From contig JAUEDM010000001.1 in the NCBI GenBank assembly GCA_033439685.1, positions 4,278,001 to 4,342,000 of the forward strand: a DNA stretch of 64,000 nucleotides. Reading direction: 5' to 3'. Positions 34,652-46,417 of this stretch are shown in pieces. The DNA is from Apodospora peruviana. Lineage: Eukaryota; Ascomycota; Sordariomycetes; Sordariales; Lasiosphaeriaceae. Both the position numbers and the translations under genes were made by a program. A model generated the notes under the pieces. The model saw nothing but the letters and a program-made list of their open reading frames with translations, was not told the DNA's origin and searched no databases. The first letter of the stretch is position 1. Each line of letters begins with the position of its first letter.

Positions 34652-35618
34652 ATGCCATCAACCTCCTCGGCTACTATGCGTCCGGATTCCAGCAGCAGCG
34701 AGGACCCGATCGTCGAGGCGCTGCAGGCATACACTACGTATGGTAAAACCTATTTCTGATCATAATTGAGACGAATTCTAATCCCGATAGTTGCGATGTC
34801 TCGGACGCGCTGATCAAGCTCAAGTTCCGTAACGGCGGTTTCCTCTCCGGACTGACCATGTGGTCGCCGAAGCGCCAGGATGGGCCGACCAAGATCATCG
34901 GCCCAGCGTACACGGTGCAGTACGTACCATTGGATGATGAGCGGCCAAAGCATCCGACTCATTATGTAAGTTCTTGCATCTCGTATCAAAGATCTTCATG
35001 ATGGATTGAGTAATTTGTCGAGGGGATGGATGGATAGCAGATTCTAACAAAATCAGATCGATTCGGTCCCACCCGGCGCTGTGGTATTCGTATCGTGTCC
35101 GCCCAAGACTCCCAATGCCGTTTACGGCGGACTGATGTCGAGACGCGCTCGTGTGAGCGGGGCGGCGGGCTCGGTCATTGATGGGCGGTTTCGCGATTTG
35201 CAGGAGCAGAGGGACATGAGATATCCGGTATGTCTTGACTCAATGCCCCTGGGTAATCGCTCTACTCAGCAAGTAGTGGATGCATTTTGATATTCAATGC
35301 GAAAGGGGGGAATTGAACAACTAAATCATGTTTCTGTATTAGATATTCGCCCGCGATGTCGGCACCGCCCCGCCGGCGGAACTGCTCAAGGTGGCCGCTG
35401 TCAACGTACCGGTCAAGCTGCAGACGGACGAGCAGGACATGACCATCCGCCCGGGCGACTATCTGATTGCCGACCTCAACGGCGTCGTGGTCCTGCCCAA
35501 GGAGCTGGCCGAGCAGGCGCTCCCGCTTATGAAGAACCAGGTCGAGGCCGACGAGAAGATGGCGGTGGCGATTGAGCAGCGAATGACTTTCACCGAGGCG
35601 AGCAAGATGTTTAGATAA
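34652..35618 (+). CDS. RraA/HMG-aldolase-family protein
   Basis: Exons 34652..34737, 34791..34965, 35057..35227, 35343..35618, 235 residues. The splice choice ACTAC/GTATGG restores the conserved N-terminal TTCDVSDALIKL. The RraA-like fold is shown by IIGPAYTVQY, VPPGAVVFVSCP, the glycine-rich YGGLMSRRARVSGAAGSVIDGRFRD, and IRPGDYLIADLNGVVVLP. In bacterial relatives the R-D dyad in the IDGRFRD loop binds the metal and substrate of 4-hydroxy-4-methyl-2-oxoglutarate or oxaloacetate cleavage. Other members (RraA) only bind RNase E. In fungi the role is unassigned; an aldolase or decarboxylase on a small keto-acid is most likely. Two further in-frame residue stretches upstream make the exact start uncertain. 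Confidence 0.88.
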
Positions 35619-36805
35619 AGATCTGTCCTATTGTGGCGTCGAGAGATAAGAGCTCGTCCTTGTCCTATGACGCCGTCATAATTCCTCGTAGAAAAGGGTT
35701 CAAATTTCAAAAGTTGTTGGGCCGTTCGGGGCGTATCAATCCCCAATACAACCGCATGGCCGATGCAGGGTGTGTGTCCAACCACTGGGACGATCAAGAC
35801 CACCTTCCTATTAAGTCTAGGCGTTCGTGATAGCTCGACCCAACCGCTACTCACTCTTGGTGTCCATTCCGCACATGTCAACATGCATCAGGGCCTTGGC
35901 AAACCAATGGGGCTTTTCTTCTACTAGATTGGTCGACCCGACGAATCATTGTCTTTGACTGTGTCGAGTGTCAACCCGCCCCCGCATAACTGATTTCTTC
36001 CTGGGTCACCCGCATAGCGTGTTAAAGCTGTACAAGAGCCCACCCTTCGCAGTCTTTTTGCAGCATACTCAACCGAAGTACGTATAAGGCAGGGGTATCT
36101 AAAAACAGTGTCGAAGAGATAACATCATCTGCCATCTTTATCTCGAAATATATGCGTGTGCCAACCTCTGCATATCCTGTGCCAACTTCATTTGTAGCGT
36201 CCCATTGGTTCGCTTGACCAACAAAAAGGGCGGATATAAGCTTCCCAAGCCTTTTCCCGGTGCAACAGCGATCCCCACACTTGCCGTTATTCGAGCTGCT
36301 TGTTTTCGCTTGGCGTCTTCTTCCTTGGTGCCGGTTAAGCGTCGTGGTAGTGCATTGGGTGGGGGAGTGTGACATCGTCATCGAAACACCCGTACACGTT
36401 GTGGGAGAATTAGTAAAAACGAGACGAGATGGCGTTTTTTTGCGGGTTCACAAAGTCCCGAGTTAGGCAGGAGGTTTTGATGGATAGGGAAGCTGGGAAG
36501 ATCGACATGAGATTTAGTGTCTTCAATATTCGGAAATGTTACATCCAGTCTGGGATTAGCCCTGGCCACTCATCAATCACTGGATAAGAGTCGCCTCCCG
36601 AACTTTTTTCCCATGTGAAGGAAGGGTTGTGTTGGAGGAGGGAAGGAGAGACACTGCAGACACTCTCAGACACGGTCCGATATGAAATTTGGTCCGATAT
36701 GAAGCCCAATTAAAAAGGGACCACCGTCCCATCCGCTGCACACACGACTCCTCCTTTCTCTTCTCCTCTTTCCATCGTCGCATCGCCAAGACTGAGGGCG
36801 TCACC
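35619..36805. other. Intergenic spacer
   Basis: 3' flank of the RraA-like gene and promoter of the peptide transporter, including a pyrimidine-rich stretch (about 36740-36780) just before the start codon. No gene recognised. Confidence 0.55.
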
Positions 36806-38817
36806 ATGTGTAAGTTCTTCCTCCTACGTTTCCGGAGACAGGTCCCTAACACTAACAAAATGCAATGCAGCCGACGAAGAGAAACAAGTCGACCTGCACA
36901 AGGGCCCGGACTCGAAAGGGGCCGGTGCCGGTGCCGACCACCATGATGCACCACAACACCCTCCGCAGTACCACACCCAAGCGGTCATGGACACCGACTA
37001 CGAGGGTAAGCCTACGGTCGAGGAGCTCGCGACGCTACGTCGCGTGGCCGGCCGCGTGCCCATCGTAGCCTACGCCCTGTGCGCCATTGAGTTCTGCGAG
37101 CGCGCCTCCTACTACGGCTGCCAGGGTCTCTTCAGCAACTTCGTGAACCGCCCGATGCCCGACGGCGGTAACGGCTGGGGAGCTCCTCCGGCCGGCACCC
37201 AGCAGACCGGTGGTGCCCTAGGTATGGGTCAGGCCAAGGCCAACGCCGTCGGCCAGTCCTTCAGTCTGCTCGCCTACATCCTGCCCCTCTTCTCCGGATA
37301 TCTCGCCGACACCCGGACCGGCCGCTACAGGATGATCATCTGGGGTATCTACGTCATGGGCGTTGGCCACATTATCCTCGTAGCCTCGGGCGCCAAGAGC
37401 CTGCTCGCGACCGGCGCCGCCCAAGGCCCCTTCTTCGTTGGCATCTACATCATCGCCGTCGGTGCCGCCATGTTCAAGCCCAACGTCACACCCCTCCTGC
37501 TCGACCAGCTGACGTCGCACGTCCCTATCGTCAAGACGCTCAAGACGGGCGAGCGCGTGATCGAGGACCCGGAGCACAGCACCGAGCGCGTCATGCTGTG
37601 GTTTTACCTGTTGATCAACGTTGGCGGCTTCATGCAGGTCGCCACCTCGTACAGCGAGAAGTATGTCGGCTGGTGGTTGAGTTGGCTGCTGCCGCTCATC
37701 CTCTACCTCCCCCTCCCGCTGCTCATGTGGTTCCTCAAGCCGCGCCTCGTGCTCAAGAAGCCCGGCGGTTCCGATCTGCCCAACGTCTTCCACGTGCTGG
37801 GCCACTGCATGCGCAACGGCGGCGTCTTCCGCATCGGCCGCAAGGGTTGGTGGGAGCCGGCGAAGCCGTCGTGGCAGCTTGCCAACGGCATGACCCCGAC
37901 GACGCGCTACGACGACAACTTCGTGTACGACGTGCAGCGGACCTTCCAGGCCACCGGCATGTTTTGCTTCTTTCCCGTTCAGTTCTGGAACGACAACGGT
38001 ATCGGTAACTCGGCGAGCTACCTGAGCACGATGCTGCGGACCGACGGCGCGCCGAATGACGTGCTTAACAACTTTAACCCGCTGGCCATTATTCTTTTCT
38101 CGCCCATCCTCAACTTCGGCCTCTACCCGTTCCTGCGCAAGATCAAGGTGCACTACGGCCCGGTCAAGCGCATCTGCACCGGCTTCTTCCTGGCGCTGTG
38201 CGCCGGTATCGGGTATACGGTCCTGCAGTACTACGCGTACGAGTCGTCGCCGTGCGGCTACTACGGCTCGTCGGACCCGGCCTGCGTCGACCCGGGTTTG
38301 ACGTCGGACATTTCGGTCTGGTGGATGGCGATCCCGTACGGTATCGGTGGCATTTCCGAGCTCTTTATCAACGTGCCGGCTTATGGCATCGCCTACTCGC
38401 GCGCGCCCATCAACATGCGAGGCCTGGTGTCGGCCATCAACCTGGCCAACACGGCCATCGCGTACATTGTCAACCTGGCGTGCTCGAGCGTGATTGGCGA
38501 CCCGCATCTGATCTGGGACTTTGGTGGCCCGGCGATTGTTTGCGCTGTTGTCACTGTTCTTTTTGTAAGTTTTCATTCCGGGTATTGTTGTTAAATTTGT
38601 TGACTGACCTTTTTGTGTTGTTGTACAGTGGTACCTGTTCAAGCACGTCGACAAGGAGGAGTACGTCCTCTCGCGCTCCGTCGAGACCAGCGACATCCAC
38701 GACAGCACGGGCACCACCAACTTTGGCGTCCGCGAGAGCGAGCACAACCACTCGACCAACCCCCCTGCCGCCCCAATTGCGGAGAACGAGGAGTATGGTA
38801 TCTCGCAGAAAATGTGA
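36806..38817 (+). CDS. PTR2: Peptide transporter of the POT/PTR2 family
   Basis: Exons 36806..36809, 36871..38564, 38629..38817, 628 residues. The first coding exon is only ATGT. Splicing with the CC of exon 2 gives MSDEEK, a start that fits better than the internal ATG at 36987. The proton-coupled oligopeptide transporter family is shown by the E-x-x-E-R motif (EFCERASYYG, residues 75-79) in helix 1. Also visible are GYLADTRTGRYRMI, FFVGIYIIAVGAAMFKPNV, FYLLINVGGF and, late in the protein, WWMAIPYGIGGISELFINVPAYGIAYSRAP. About 12 helices span the plasma membrane and carry di- and tripeptides in with protons. The N- and C-terminal tails are hydrophilic. Strong GC-rich codon use suggests good expression. 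Confidence 0.95.
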
Positions 38818-39451
38818 TTGGACCAAGTCGGAACTGTCTCTGCGGATTTGGTGCCCGGGTTTGGTTCGCAAGAAGCCGGGCTCAGGTTTATTTTCTGGAC
38901 ACTAGGATCATGGCATGTCTAAGGTAGTTAGTTGGATGGGATGTAGTTGATGAGGCTCAGTGGCCATTACGCGTAATTATCAGCGGCGTTTGGTAAGCAT
39001 GGTGTGTCATTTGGGCTGACCGCTTCCGGCATGGTACCTACCTTGTTCGAGGTCACGGAAGCGGGATTACTACCTTAGCTACTGCTAGTATTTCGGAGAA
39101 ATGAATACCTTTTACATAAGAATATCGTGTGCGGTTGGTTCGTCTCACTGTGGCGCTCAAACCACGAGCCTAGTGTATGTGAAGTAAAAATGTGCTCATG
39201 GACTTCAGTTACCCATTTCATTCTATGATACCGTATAGGTACTACTAATCTGGCCGATCCCCTGTACAATGTATGCAAACGAACAAGAAAATATAAATAT
39301 ATACAGCAGAAAGTCTTTTCATGGTCCGCAACAAAAAAAGAAAACATGCAACTACCTTATATACAGCCCAACCCCATCCACCACTCTCCTCCCTGCCTCG
39401 ACCTAGTTCTACCAACCCCAGGCAACCACCATCACAAGGAACGACCTCGGT
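38818..39451. other. Convergent intergenic spacer
   Basis: 3' flanks of the peptide transporter and the chitinase; no feature recognised. Confidence 0.5.
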
Positions 39452-42400
39452 CTACTCCCTCTTCTTGCACTTTCCACTTGTGCACTTGGCAACAGTCTTC
39501 ATCCGACCCTCGATCTTGCCACCAAGCTTAACCACATCATCCCCCTTCATGCCTCTCCGAATATTGGCCGCCTTACCAATCTTGGCCGCGTCCGCGATCG
39601 CCAGCGGGCCCGTCAACAAACTCATGATGGCGAGCGGCGCATTATCCGGATCCGTGACAATGGTCGCGATATCGTTGGCCACATTCGCCAGCTCGCCCAG
39701 CAGCGCAATAATGCGTCCGATATTCGCCATGGCCGCGACCGTGCCCAATATCTCGCCGGCAATGGGGATGAAGAACAGAATGGCCGACAAGAAGGCAAAG
39801 ATGATGGCCTTGCGCTCCTTCTCGATGATGTCGTCGGCAACCTCAACCACTTTAGCCATCTGGTCGACCGCGTCGGCAATCATGAAAATCGGCAGCGCCA
39901 CCGCATCGACCAGTTCGTAGGGGTCGGCGTCGTACGAATCCACGGCCAAAGCGTCGATGGCGTCCTCCATCTGAGGCACAAAATCGATCGTGTTCTCGAG
40001 CCCCTTCTGCGCCACCTCCTTGGGGTTCGAAACGTCCTCCTTCGTGTATCCGTTCGGCTGGGGAAAGGAAAGATCCCACTCCTCATCTTTGCAGTTATCG
40101 TGGCGCCCGTTGCAGTCGCCCCACTTGTTGATGTCTTTGAACGCAATGTCCTTCTGGTCGATGCCGGTTTCTTTGAGGATGTCCTTCCAGAAGGCTTCCT
40201 CCCTGTCTTTGCGCAGATTCCACTTCACCGTGTTGGAGTAGTTGTCCTTCTCGTGGATCGCGCCCGACGCGTGCACGCCGCGCTTGGAGTAGTCGGGCGG
40301 GCAGGGTTCGGGAACGATGGTGTAGGTGCGCACGTAGACGGTGTTGCCGCCCGGAGGAGGACGGTCGCGGGCCACCAGCCCCAAACCGTTGTCCAGAAAA
40401 GGGTCCGGCGCGGTCGTGGTGGCGGGGACCAGGTCGGTCTCGTTGATCGGATGGCCGTCGATGGAGAGGGTCTTGGTGGGAGGCGCTTCGAGCTCCGGGA
40501 TCACGTCGCGCTTGCGCTTGGTGCATTTGTCGTGATGGCAGTAATCACATTCGTCCTTGCCCCACTGGCTCTCGCAGAAGCTGCAGCAGAACTGGATTTC
40601 GGTTACGTCGCACGAGAAGTAGTCGTTGCCGTGCTCGTACATGAAGCTGGTGATCTGCCCGGACGCGCTGCCGACCACGGCCTTGGCGTAGACGTCAAAC
40701 TTGTGGTCGTAGTCCTTCTTGACCATGCTGTCGTACTTGTCGGTCGAGTCTTTGAGGAGACCGCGCAGGCCCATGAGCGTGTACATGGCCTTGCAGTGCT
40801 GCGGTGCGCCGTCCAGCTTGCTTTCGACGTCGTCCATGTTGTTGTACGTGTCGTCGCAATCAGGAAGGGGAGGCATGTTGGGGAGATCTTCGTCGTCATC
40901 GTCCTCTTCGTCGTCATCGGTCGGTCCGCGGTCGTCGTCACCCGTGAAACCCTGCAAGTCAACGGCCCAGTCGACCGTGCCCGCAAAGTTGAGGCCCTTG
41001 TATCGCGTCCCGCGGGCTTTCTTTTGGTCGTCGGTCATGTAAGCCACCCATTCGGTGCCGTCCCAGGTCATGATCTGCGAGGCCGACTTGGTGTCGGTCC
41101 ACTCCTTGACTCCCTTGCGCGTCTTGAGGAGCCCGATCTCGGCGTTGGAGATGTAGCCGGACGTGTCGGTGCACATACCCTTTTGCGCGCCAGATTCAGG
41201 CCCGACGAAGGTGCACTCGGGCCCGTCGCAGCCCGCCTTTTCCATCTTGAAGGAGCGGCCGTAGCTGGAGACGCCGACGAAGAGCTTGTTGGACGGGACG
41301 CCGGCCTTGGTAACCATGGCGAGCGTGAGCATGGTCTCGGTTAGGTTGACGTGGCTACGGAGGCAGTTTCCTGTCGGGCAGCCGGGGCTGGCCCACTGCG
41401 AGCCAAAGTCCCACTGGCCGTGGAGGTCGTAGGTCATGTACACAATGTAGTCGAGCGTCTTGGCCATCTTGTCGATGGGGAACTGCTTGAGGTACCAGAA
41501 CGAGGCCGGGGCGGCGATCGACAGCGTCATCCCGGTGGGCAGCTTGCCCTTGAGGGTGGTGAGGAACTTGAGGTAGTTGGCCCCGTCGTCGGCCTTTCCC
41601 GGAGGCACGCCAGGGATGTCGGGGGCGCCAGGGTACTCCCAGTCGATGTCGACGCCGTCGAGCTTGTTGTCCTGGAGGAACTTAACGATGTTGTCGGCGA
41701 ACTTGCCACGGTTGGCCGGTTGCATGGCCTCGCGGAGCTTGTCATACGTTGCCGGCTCGGTCGAGTAGCCCCAGCCACCGAAGGAGATGATCTTGTTGAT
41801 CTGCAGCTTCTTGAACCCATCGAACTGCTTGTGTTCATCCGGGATGGAGACGGTGAAGTCGGGCCCGATCTCGGCAAAGCCCCAGTGCATGTGGGTGTAG
41901 TCGTCGATGTAGTCGAGCTGGTCCGCTCGCATGTTGAGGCACTTGCGGTTCCAGTTCCACGACTCGTAGTAGCCAATCTTTTGGAATCCGGCCGCAGGCG
42001 CCTCCTTGTTGTTGATGACGCTGGTGCCGCAGCTGGCCACACAACCGTTCTTGCCCGGGGGTGAAGTGCCCGGGTTCTTGGAAGGACCGAGTTCCTTGAC
42101 GCAGAAGTCGGAATCAATTCCGCACTGGCCCCAGACGTTGCAGCAGGCGTTCAGAGGGCATGGGTTGAGATCCTCGAGCTTGGTGTCTCCGGTAGGCTTC
42201 TTTGTCCCGGGCTTGGTCGGGCCACACACTGCGTTGCTCATCTCGGCCGGCATGGGAGGCGTACCTAGGTATGTGGAAAGCAGGAGTCAGAAAGGAGGTC
42301 ATAGTTTGGTCAGTGACTGGAGGTCAGGATACATACCCTTGGAGAGACAGATATTAATACCCAGCATCAGATTCCCGCAACCATTCCAGCCCCACGTGGT

Positions 42401-43633
42401 ACCGTTGTTGAAGCCCTCCAGCTCCGCCACCTTGAGACCGTTCGTGGCTGCAATCTTGGAGCAGAAGTCGTTGGGCTGCACCGTGTATGCCGCGCAGGAG
42501 CCATCAGAATTCTGCTTGGGCTTGATGTCGGGCATGGTTCCGGAAGAGCAGCACGCCGGCATGCCAGCCACCAGCGAGGAGCAGAACTTGGAGTCTGAGT
42601 TGTACTTGGTGAAATCGGCAGGCGAAATGCCGCACCTACCGGCCAGCGACTCGCACCCGTCTCCATCCTGAACCCGGATTATCCTGCAGTCGGCTCTGGC
42701 ATGAAGACGGCGTGCGCTGATTGTGGTTCCGTTGGCGGTCTGGTTGCCGCCCGAGGATAGCTCAACCGGAGTCTCGAAGATCTTGACGTCCTTCACGGGA
42801 CTTGGGGAGGTACCGTTGACGCAGAGGCCCTTGGCCCAGCTCTTCACCGTCTTCTGGACGCTCGCAAGGTCGCCAGACGGGTCGACGACAGCACCGAATA
42901 CCTGGGCGGCATTGCGGCCTTCTCCGCAGAGCTGGATGAGAGCTCCCTCATCCTTGACACTGTCGATAAGCTTTTGGATGGCCGCTGGTGCAGAAGCTGC
43001 GTTGTCGATGGCGGCACCGCTGTAGACACCGACGACGGCACCCTGGGAGTAGCCAAAGATGACTTTTGCCTCGCAGTTCTCTTGCTCTTTCATGTAGTTC
43101 TGCACCTGCTCGAGTGCGCCATGGACATCGGGCGTCTTCTTGTCGTCCGGCCCGGCCTTTGTGCCGGTGACGATCAGCTCCAAGGTGGAGTTGGATTGCT
43201 TGGAGGGTGCACAGACCGGGAAGGGCGCAGCTCGTTTGGCCAGGTCCGAAGCTGTCACTGACCGCTTGCGACGGCGTGAGGCCGGGATGGTGGAGTTGTC
43301 AACCAGCGCATTGACTTGTGTCTTGGGGTTGCCGTCCTTGGTTGTGCAAGCGTGCAGCAGCACAGTCGTGGCTGGGTCATCGAGGGGATTGTAGACGTTG
43401 AAGTTGAGCAGCAGAGGCTCGTCACAGACAGAAATGCGGTCAACTGCACTGTAGACGGTCCAGTTGGTGGGCGGACCGACACACGAAGCAGGGCAAGGGT
43501 GCAGATCCGAGTAGAAAGTGCGTGGACTGTCGCGCGGTACCCAGTCGTCGTCGGCCGCGGCAGCAGAGCCGAGGGCAAACGACGCCCAGAGCAGCCCCAA
43601 GGCAGCGGCCTCCAGCTTGAAGACCGGCCGCAT
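39452..43633 (-). CDS. Killer-toxin-like chitinase: two LysM, CBM18, GH18
   Basis: Exons complement(39452..42264, 42337..43633), a 72-nt intron, 1369 residues. Signal peptide about 1-26. Residues 30-310 match the N-terminal region of fungal subgroup-C chitinases (HPCPASC, NWTVY, CDEPLLLNFNVY). Two LysM modules lie at about 314-365 and 379-431, and a CBM18 hevein-like motif (NACCNVWGQCGIDSDFC) at about 470-487. GH18 runs from about 528 to 872, with the catalytic DGVDIDWE at 635-642 and Glu642 as acid. A strongly acidic linker (875-896) leads to a Cys-rich part, dibasic KRKR (about 1015-1018) and SKR (about 1094) sites, and a hydrophobic segment at about 1252-1291. This resembles the alpha/beta chain of yeast zymocin. 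It would bind and cut chitin of competing cells or its own wall. Confidence 0.93.
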
Positions 43634-45345
43634 CTTGAGGCGGTAGAAGATAAACAAGTGATTCAAGTGAGGGTGATAACTGAGAGAAGAAAGAATGTGA
43701 AGGCCAAAAAGAGGTCGGCCTCGGACCTGTGTGTTGTCACAACGATGGACTGGAGTGAGTGTGAAGGACTGATAAGGATGAGGCAAAAAAGAGACCTAGG
43801 GAGCGAAGACAGGTTATGATATGCTTTGCAGCACCATCATTATCTTATTGTTCCTCAAGATCCGTGACCTGAATGGGGACGTGCAGTGTGCATGGTTGGG
43901 AGCGGTTAAACCGATGGTGAGGCGTTGTCAGTCAGCCGCATGGCATTCAACAACTCGCATGTAACAGAACAGTGGCGCGGGTGTGGAGAAGGGAAACGAC
44001 CGGGATAGAAGTGAAATGAGGTGTTCCTTTGACAGATGGTCTGATCCCGATATTCCGGTCAGGGGAAGGAAAACAACTACTATGTATAGGAACCTACAAA
44101 TGTACACTACCTTTGGCTCGCATGTAACAACACGGTGGCGCTGGTGTGGGGGAGTCAAAGGTACCTAGGTAGTTCCTAGGTACGGGATGGGGCCAAATAA
44201 GGCATTTCCCGTCTTGCGCATATTATTTGACTCCAGCTCAAGACCAAAGGACCGCTTACTTAGGTGCCTTTGAGTGCCTAGACTAGGAGTTCGGCTGTAA
44301 GCACAGTGCAACTCGGCAAATGGAATCAACGGGAGAGTGCTTGACTTTCCTCCTTCCTCTTCAGGGTCTTGATCTCGCGAACCGAGTCGGGGTATAGGGT
44401 GTAAATGCTGCGACAGTGTAGTAGTCAGTTATTGGAAGGATTTTCCCCTGGGCATTCTAAGTCTAGAGCGGCCGCTCTGTTGGACCGTTACAGTTGTTGG
44501 GCTGTGCAACATGGCCAGTCAATTGGCCGAAGGGGACGCTACTAGTATATAAGGGATGAGTAAGATGTGAAATACATTGCGGCTCAGCACGAAAAATATG
44601 AAGAATACGACACTGACTGGCTCCGACGGTTGATATTGCAGGGAGAAGCCTGGGCCAGCTGTTGGCCTCTGTATAAAGGGATCAACCGTCAGAAACCGGC
44701 ACTAACAGATTTTAACCGCAGTCTGCCTTGCCCCTTGTTAGATGGACTTTAAACGAGGCTCATGGGGCTACTACCACTCTGCATGTCCATCTCATTTAAA
44801 ACTGTGCCGCAGCCTTTTTCAGGGCTGGACCGTTGCATGAAGGGCTGGTACCTGAGATTGACATGCAAACCGGGGTTCAAATCCCCAGACCACCATCGCC
44901 TTCCTCCGGAGCTTCTTCTCGGTGTTCCATTAGCCAGGAACCATTACTACGCTGGAGTTTTCTGTCACTGTCAGATGATATGTCAGTACCTGGTAATTTG
45001 CTGCGCCTGTATAGTCGTGCCGCATTGCGGGCTGACCATCAATGTAAGGTATCATTTCAACCTTCATCGCCAAGACCACCTAGTGAGTTCTTCTTCCTTT
45101 CAGATGCCATGTCTGCCTTTCCGCTTCCTTCATTGCGGTAGGCTAGAATTAGAACTAGTTCTTCTTTCACCCCCTTTCGTTGATATTTGTGCAAAGTCGC
45201 ACTGTCAACCACATTCGTTTGGTTCTTTAAAAGTCTTCCACTTGGGACACACACCTTCGCAGCTCTGTCGTACGAGCTAGCTGAGCTTCGTCACTCGTTC
45301 TTCTGTCATTCATTCATTTGTTTGTTTTCATTCTTCACGTTCATT
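43634..45345. promoter_or_regulatory. Shared divergent promoter region with a direct repeat
   Basis: 1.7 kb between the divergent chitinase and lysine-rich secreted protein. It contains a diverged 34-35-nt direct repeat (43954 and 44117), the palindromic motif TACCTAGGTA at about 44161-44170, and a T-arm-like sequence at 44872-44886. No gene is supported. Confidence 0.6.
43954..44151. repeat. Dispersed direct repeat in the chitinase promoter
   Basis: ctcgcatgtaacagaacagt (43954 onward) and ctcgcatgtaacaacacggt (44117 onward), both followed by ggcgcgggtgtgg-like sequence. The copies are 163 nt apart and each is about 34 nt. Confidence 0.75.
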
Positions 45346-46417
45346 ATGAGGTTCTCCTGGGCGGCGCTCGCCACCGTCCTAGTGACAGGTGTTGTGGCTA
45401 CCGGTGAACGAGGTGCAGCCGAGAGGTAAGTATCTACATAGTATTCTCCCAAATCATTCTACACCTGCGCCGGTACTTGAGACCTTGGTTGTGAATACAC
45501 AAAGGTTTGAATGCCGGCAGAGGTGTGGTCTACACACATGGTGAACAGGCAGCTGACTATCACCCGCCTGTAGAGCTCTGTTTTGGTACGCCTATGTTGC
45601 CGACAAGGAGCAGGGTGGCAACAAGGTGGCACCCGACTGCGGGCTCAAGATGACGGGCGATGCGTCCAAGAAGTGCAATCTCGACCAGTTTCTCGAATTC
45701 CTCTGGAAGAAGGGCCCGAAGAACAATAAGAAGGACTCGGAGCGGCCCAAGGTCAACCTTCAGGGCATCGACAAGGACTTTTCTCCCGACGGCAAGGTCG
45801 ACATTAAGGATCTCTACAATTCTATCTTCTCCTTCCGCGACGAATCGCACACGGAGACGTATGTCGACAAGAAAGACGGGCTCACCAAGACCAGGACCGT
45901 GTCGCTCGACATCATGACCCACCTCGACGCCAAGAACCTCTACCCGTCCGCGTCGGACTGGTACGACGCGGTGGCCAAGGTGACGACGCCGCTTCGCGAG
46001 CTGCGTGAAAAGATCGACGCTCGGCCGGACAAGAAGCCGACCGACGCGGAGAAGAAGCTGCTCGAGCGCGCCGACAAGGCCGCCGAGCTGACCGTGCAGC
46101 TGCGGTGGAAAGACGCCGAGAACTACCGCATCAAGTTCTTCCGCGAGTCCCTTCCCTTCGGCGACGCCTCCAAGGCGGACAAGAGACCGCCAGGCCTCAA
46201 GACGTACAACGTCAAGCCGATCGCCGGCAGCAACTACCAGCGCATCGACATCAAGGCGACCAAGATTTACTACATGACCAACCACAAGGACGTCGACATC
46301 AAGAAGGAGCTTAAGGACCTCAACAGGCAGCACTGGAAGAAGGACATCAACAAGGATCATCTGCGGGCCATCAAGTCGGTCGAGAAGGCGAGAACGGCCA
46401 TGCTATGTCCCATTTAG
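45346..46417 (+). CDS. Lysine-rich secreted protein next to the killer-like chitinase
   Basis: Exons 45346..45425 and 45574..46417 (148-nt intron), 307 residues. A signal peptide (MRFSWAALATVLVTGVVA) is followed by a soluble, strongly charged domain rich in Lys and Asp, with few cysteines (two near WYAY...PDC and KKC, one at the end). There is a helical central part (LRELREKIDARPDKKPTDAEKKLLERA) and a C-terminal part with IAGSNYQRIDIKATKIYYMT. I recognise no family, catalytic motif, chitin-binding module or membrane helix. It is divergent from a zymocin-like chitinase. In yeast zymocin the chitinase chain delivers a separately encoded small subunit, so a cargo role is a fair hypothesis but unproven. 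A processed cell-wall or defence protein is an alternative. Confidence 0.8.

Noticed and set aside
37218..38759. 513-residue open frame on the minus strand opposite the PTR2 gene
   Set aside because: Antisense shadow of a GC-rich coding exon; composition is dominated by Arg, Val, Asp and Glu, with no motif.
40100..41344. 414-residue plus-strand frame opposite the chitinase
   Set aside because: Antisense shadow of the chitinase second exon; Val/Arg-rich with no domain.
44858..44895. T-arm-like GGGGTTCAAATCCCC followed by AGACCACCA
   Set aside because: No matching 5' acceptor strand, D-arm or A box found upstream, so not called as a tRNA.
45560..46360. 266-residue minus-strand frame opposite the secreted protein
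   Set aside because: Mirror of a biased Lys/Asp-rich exon (Val/Leu-rich); no start context.
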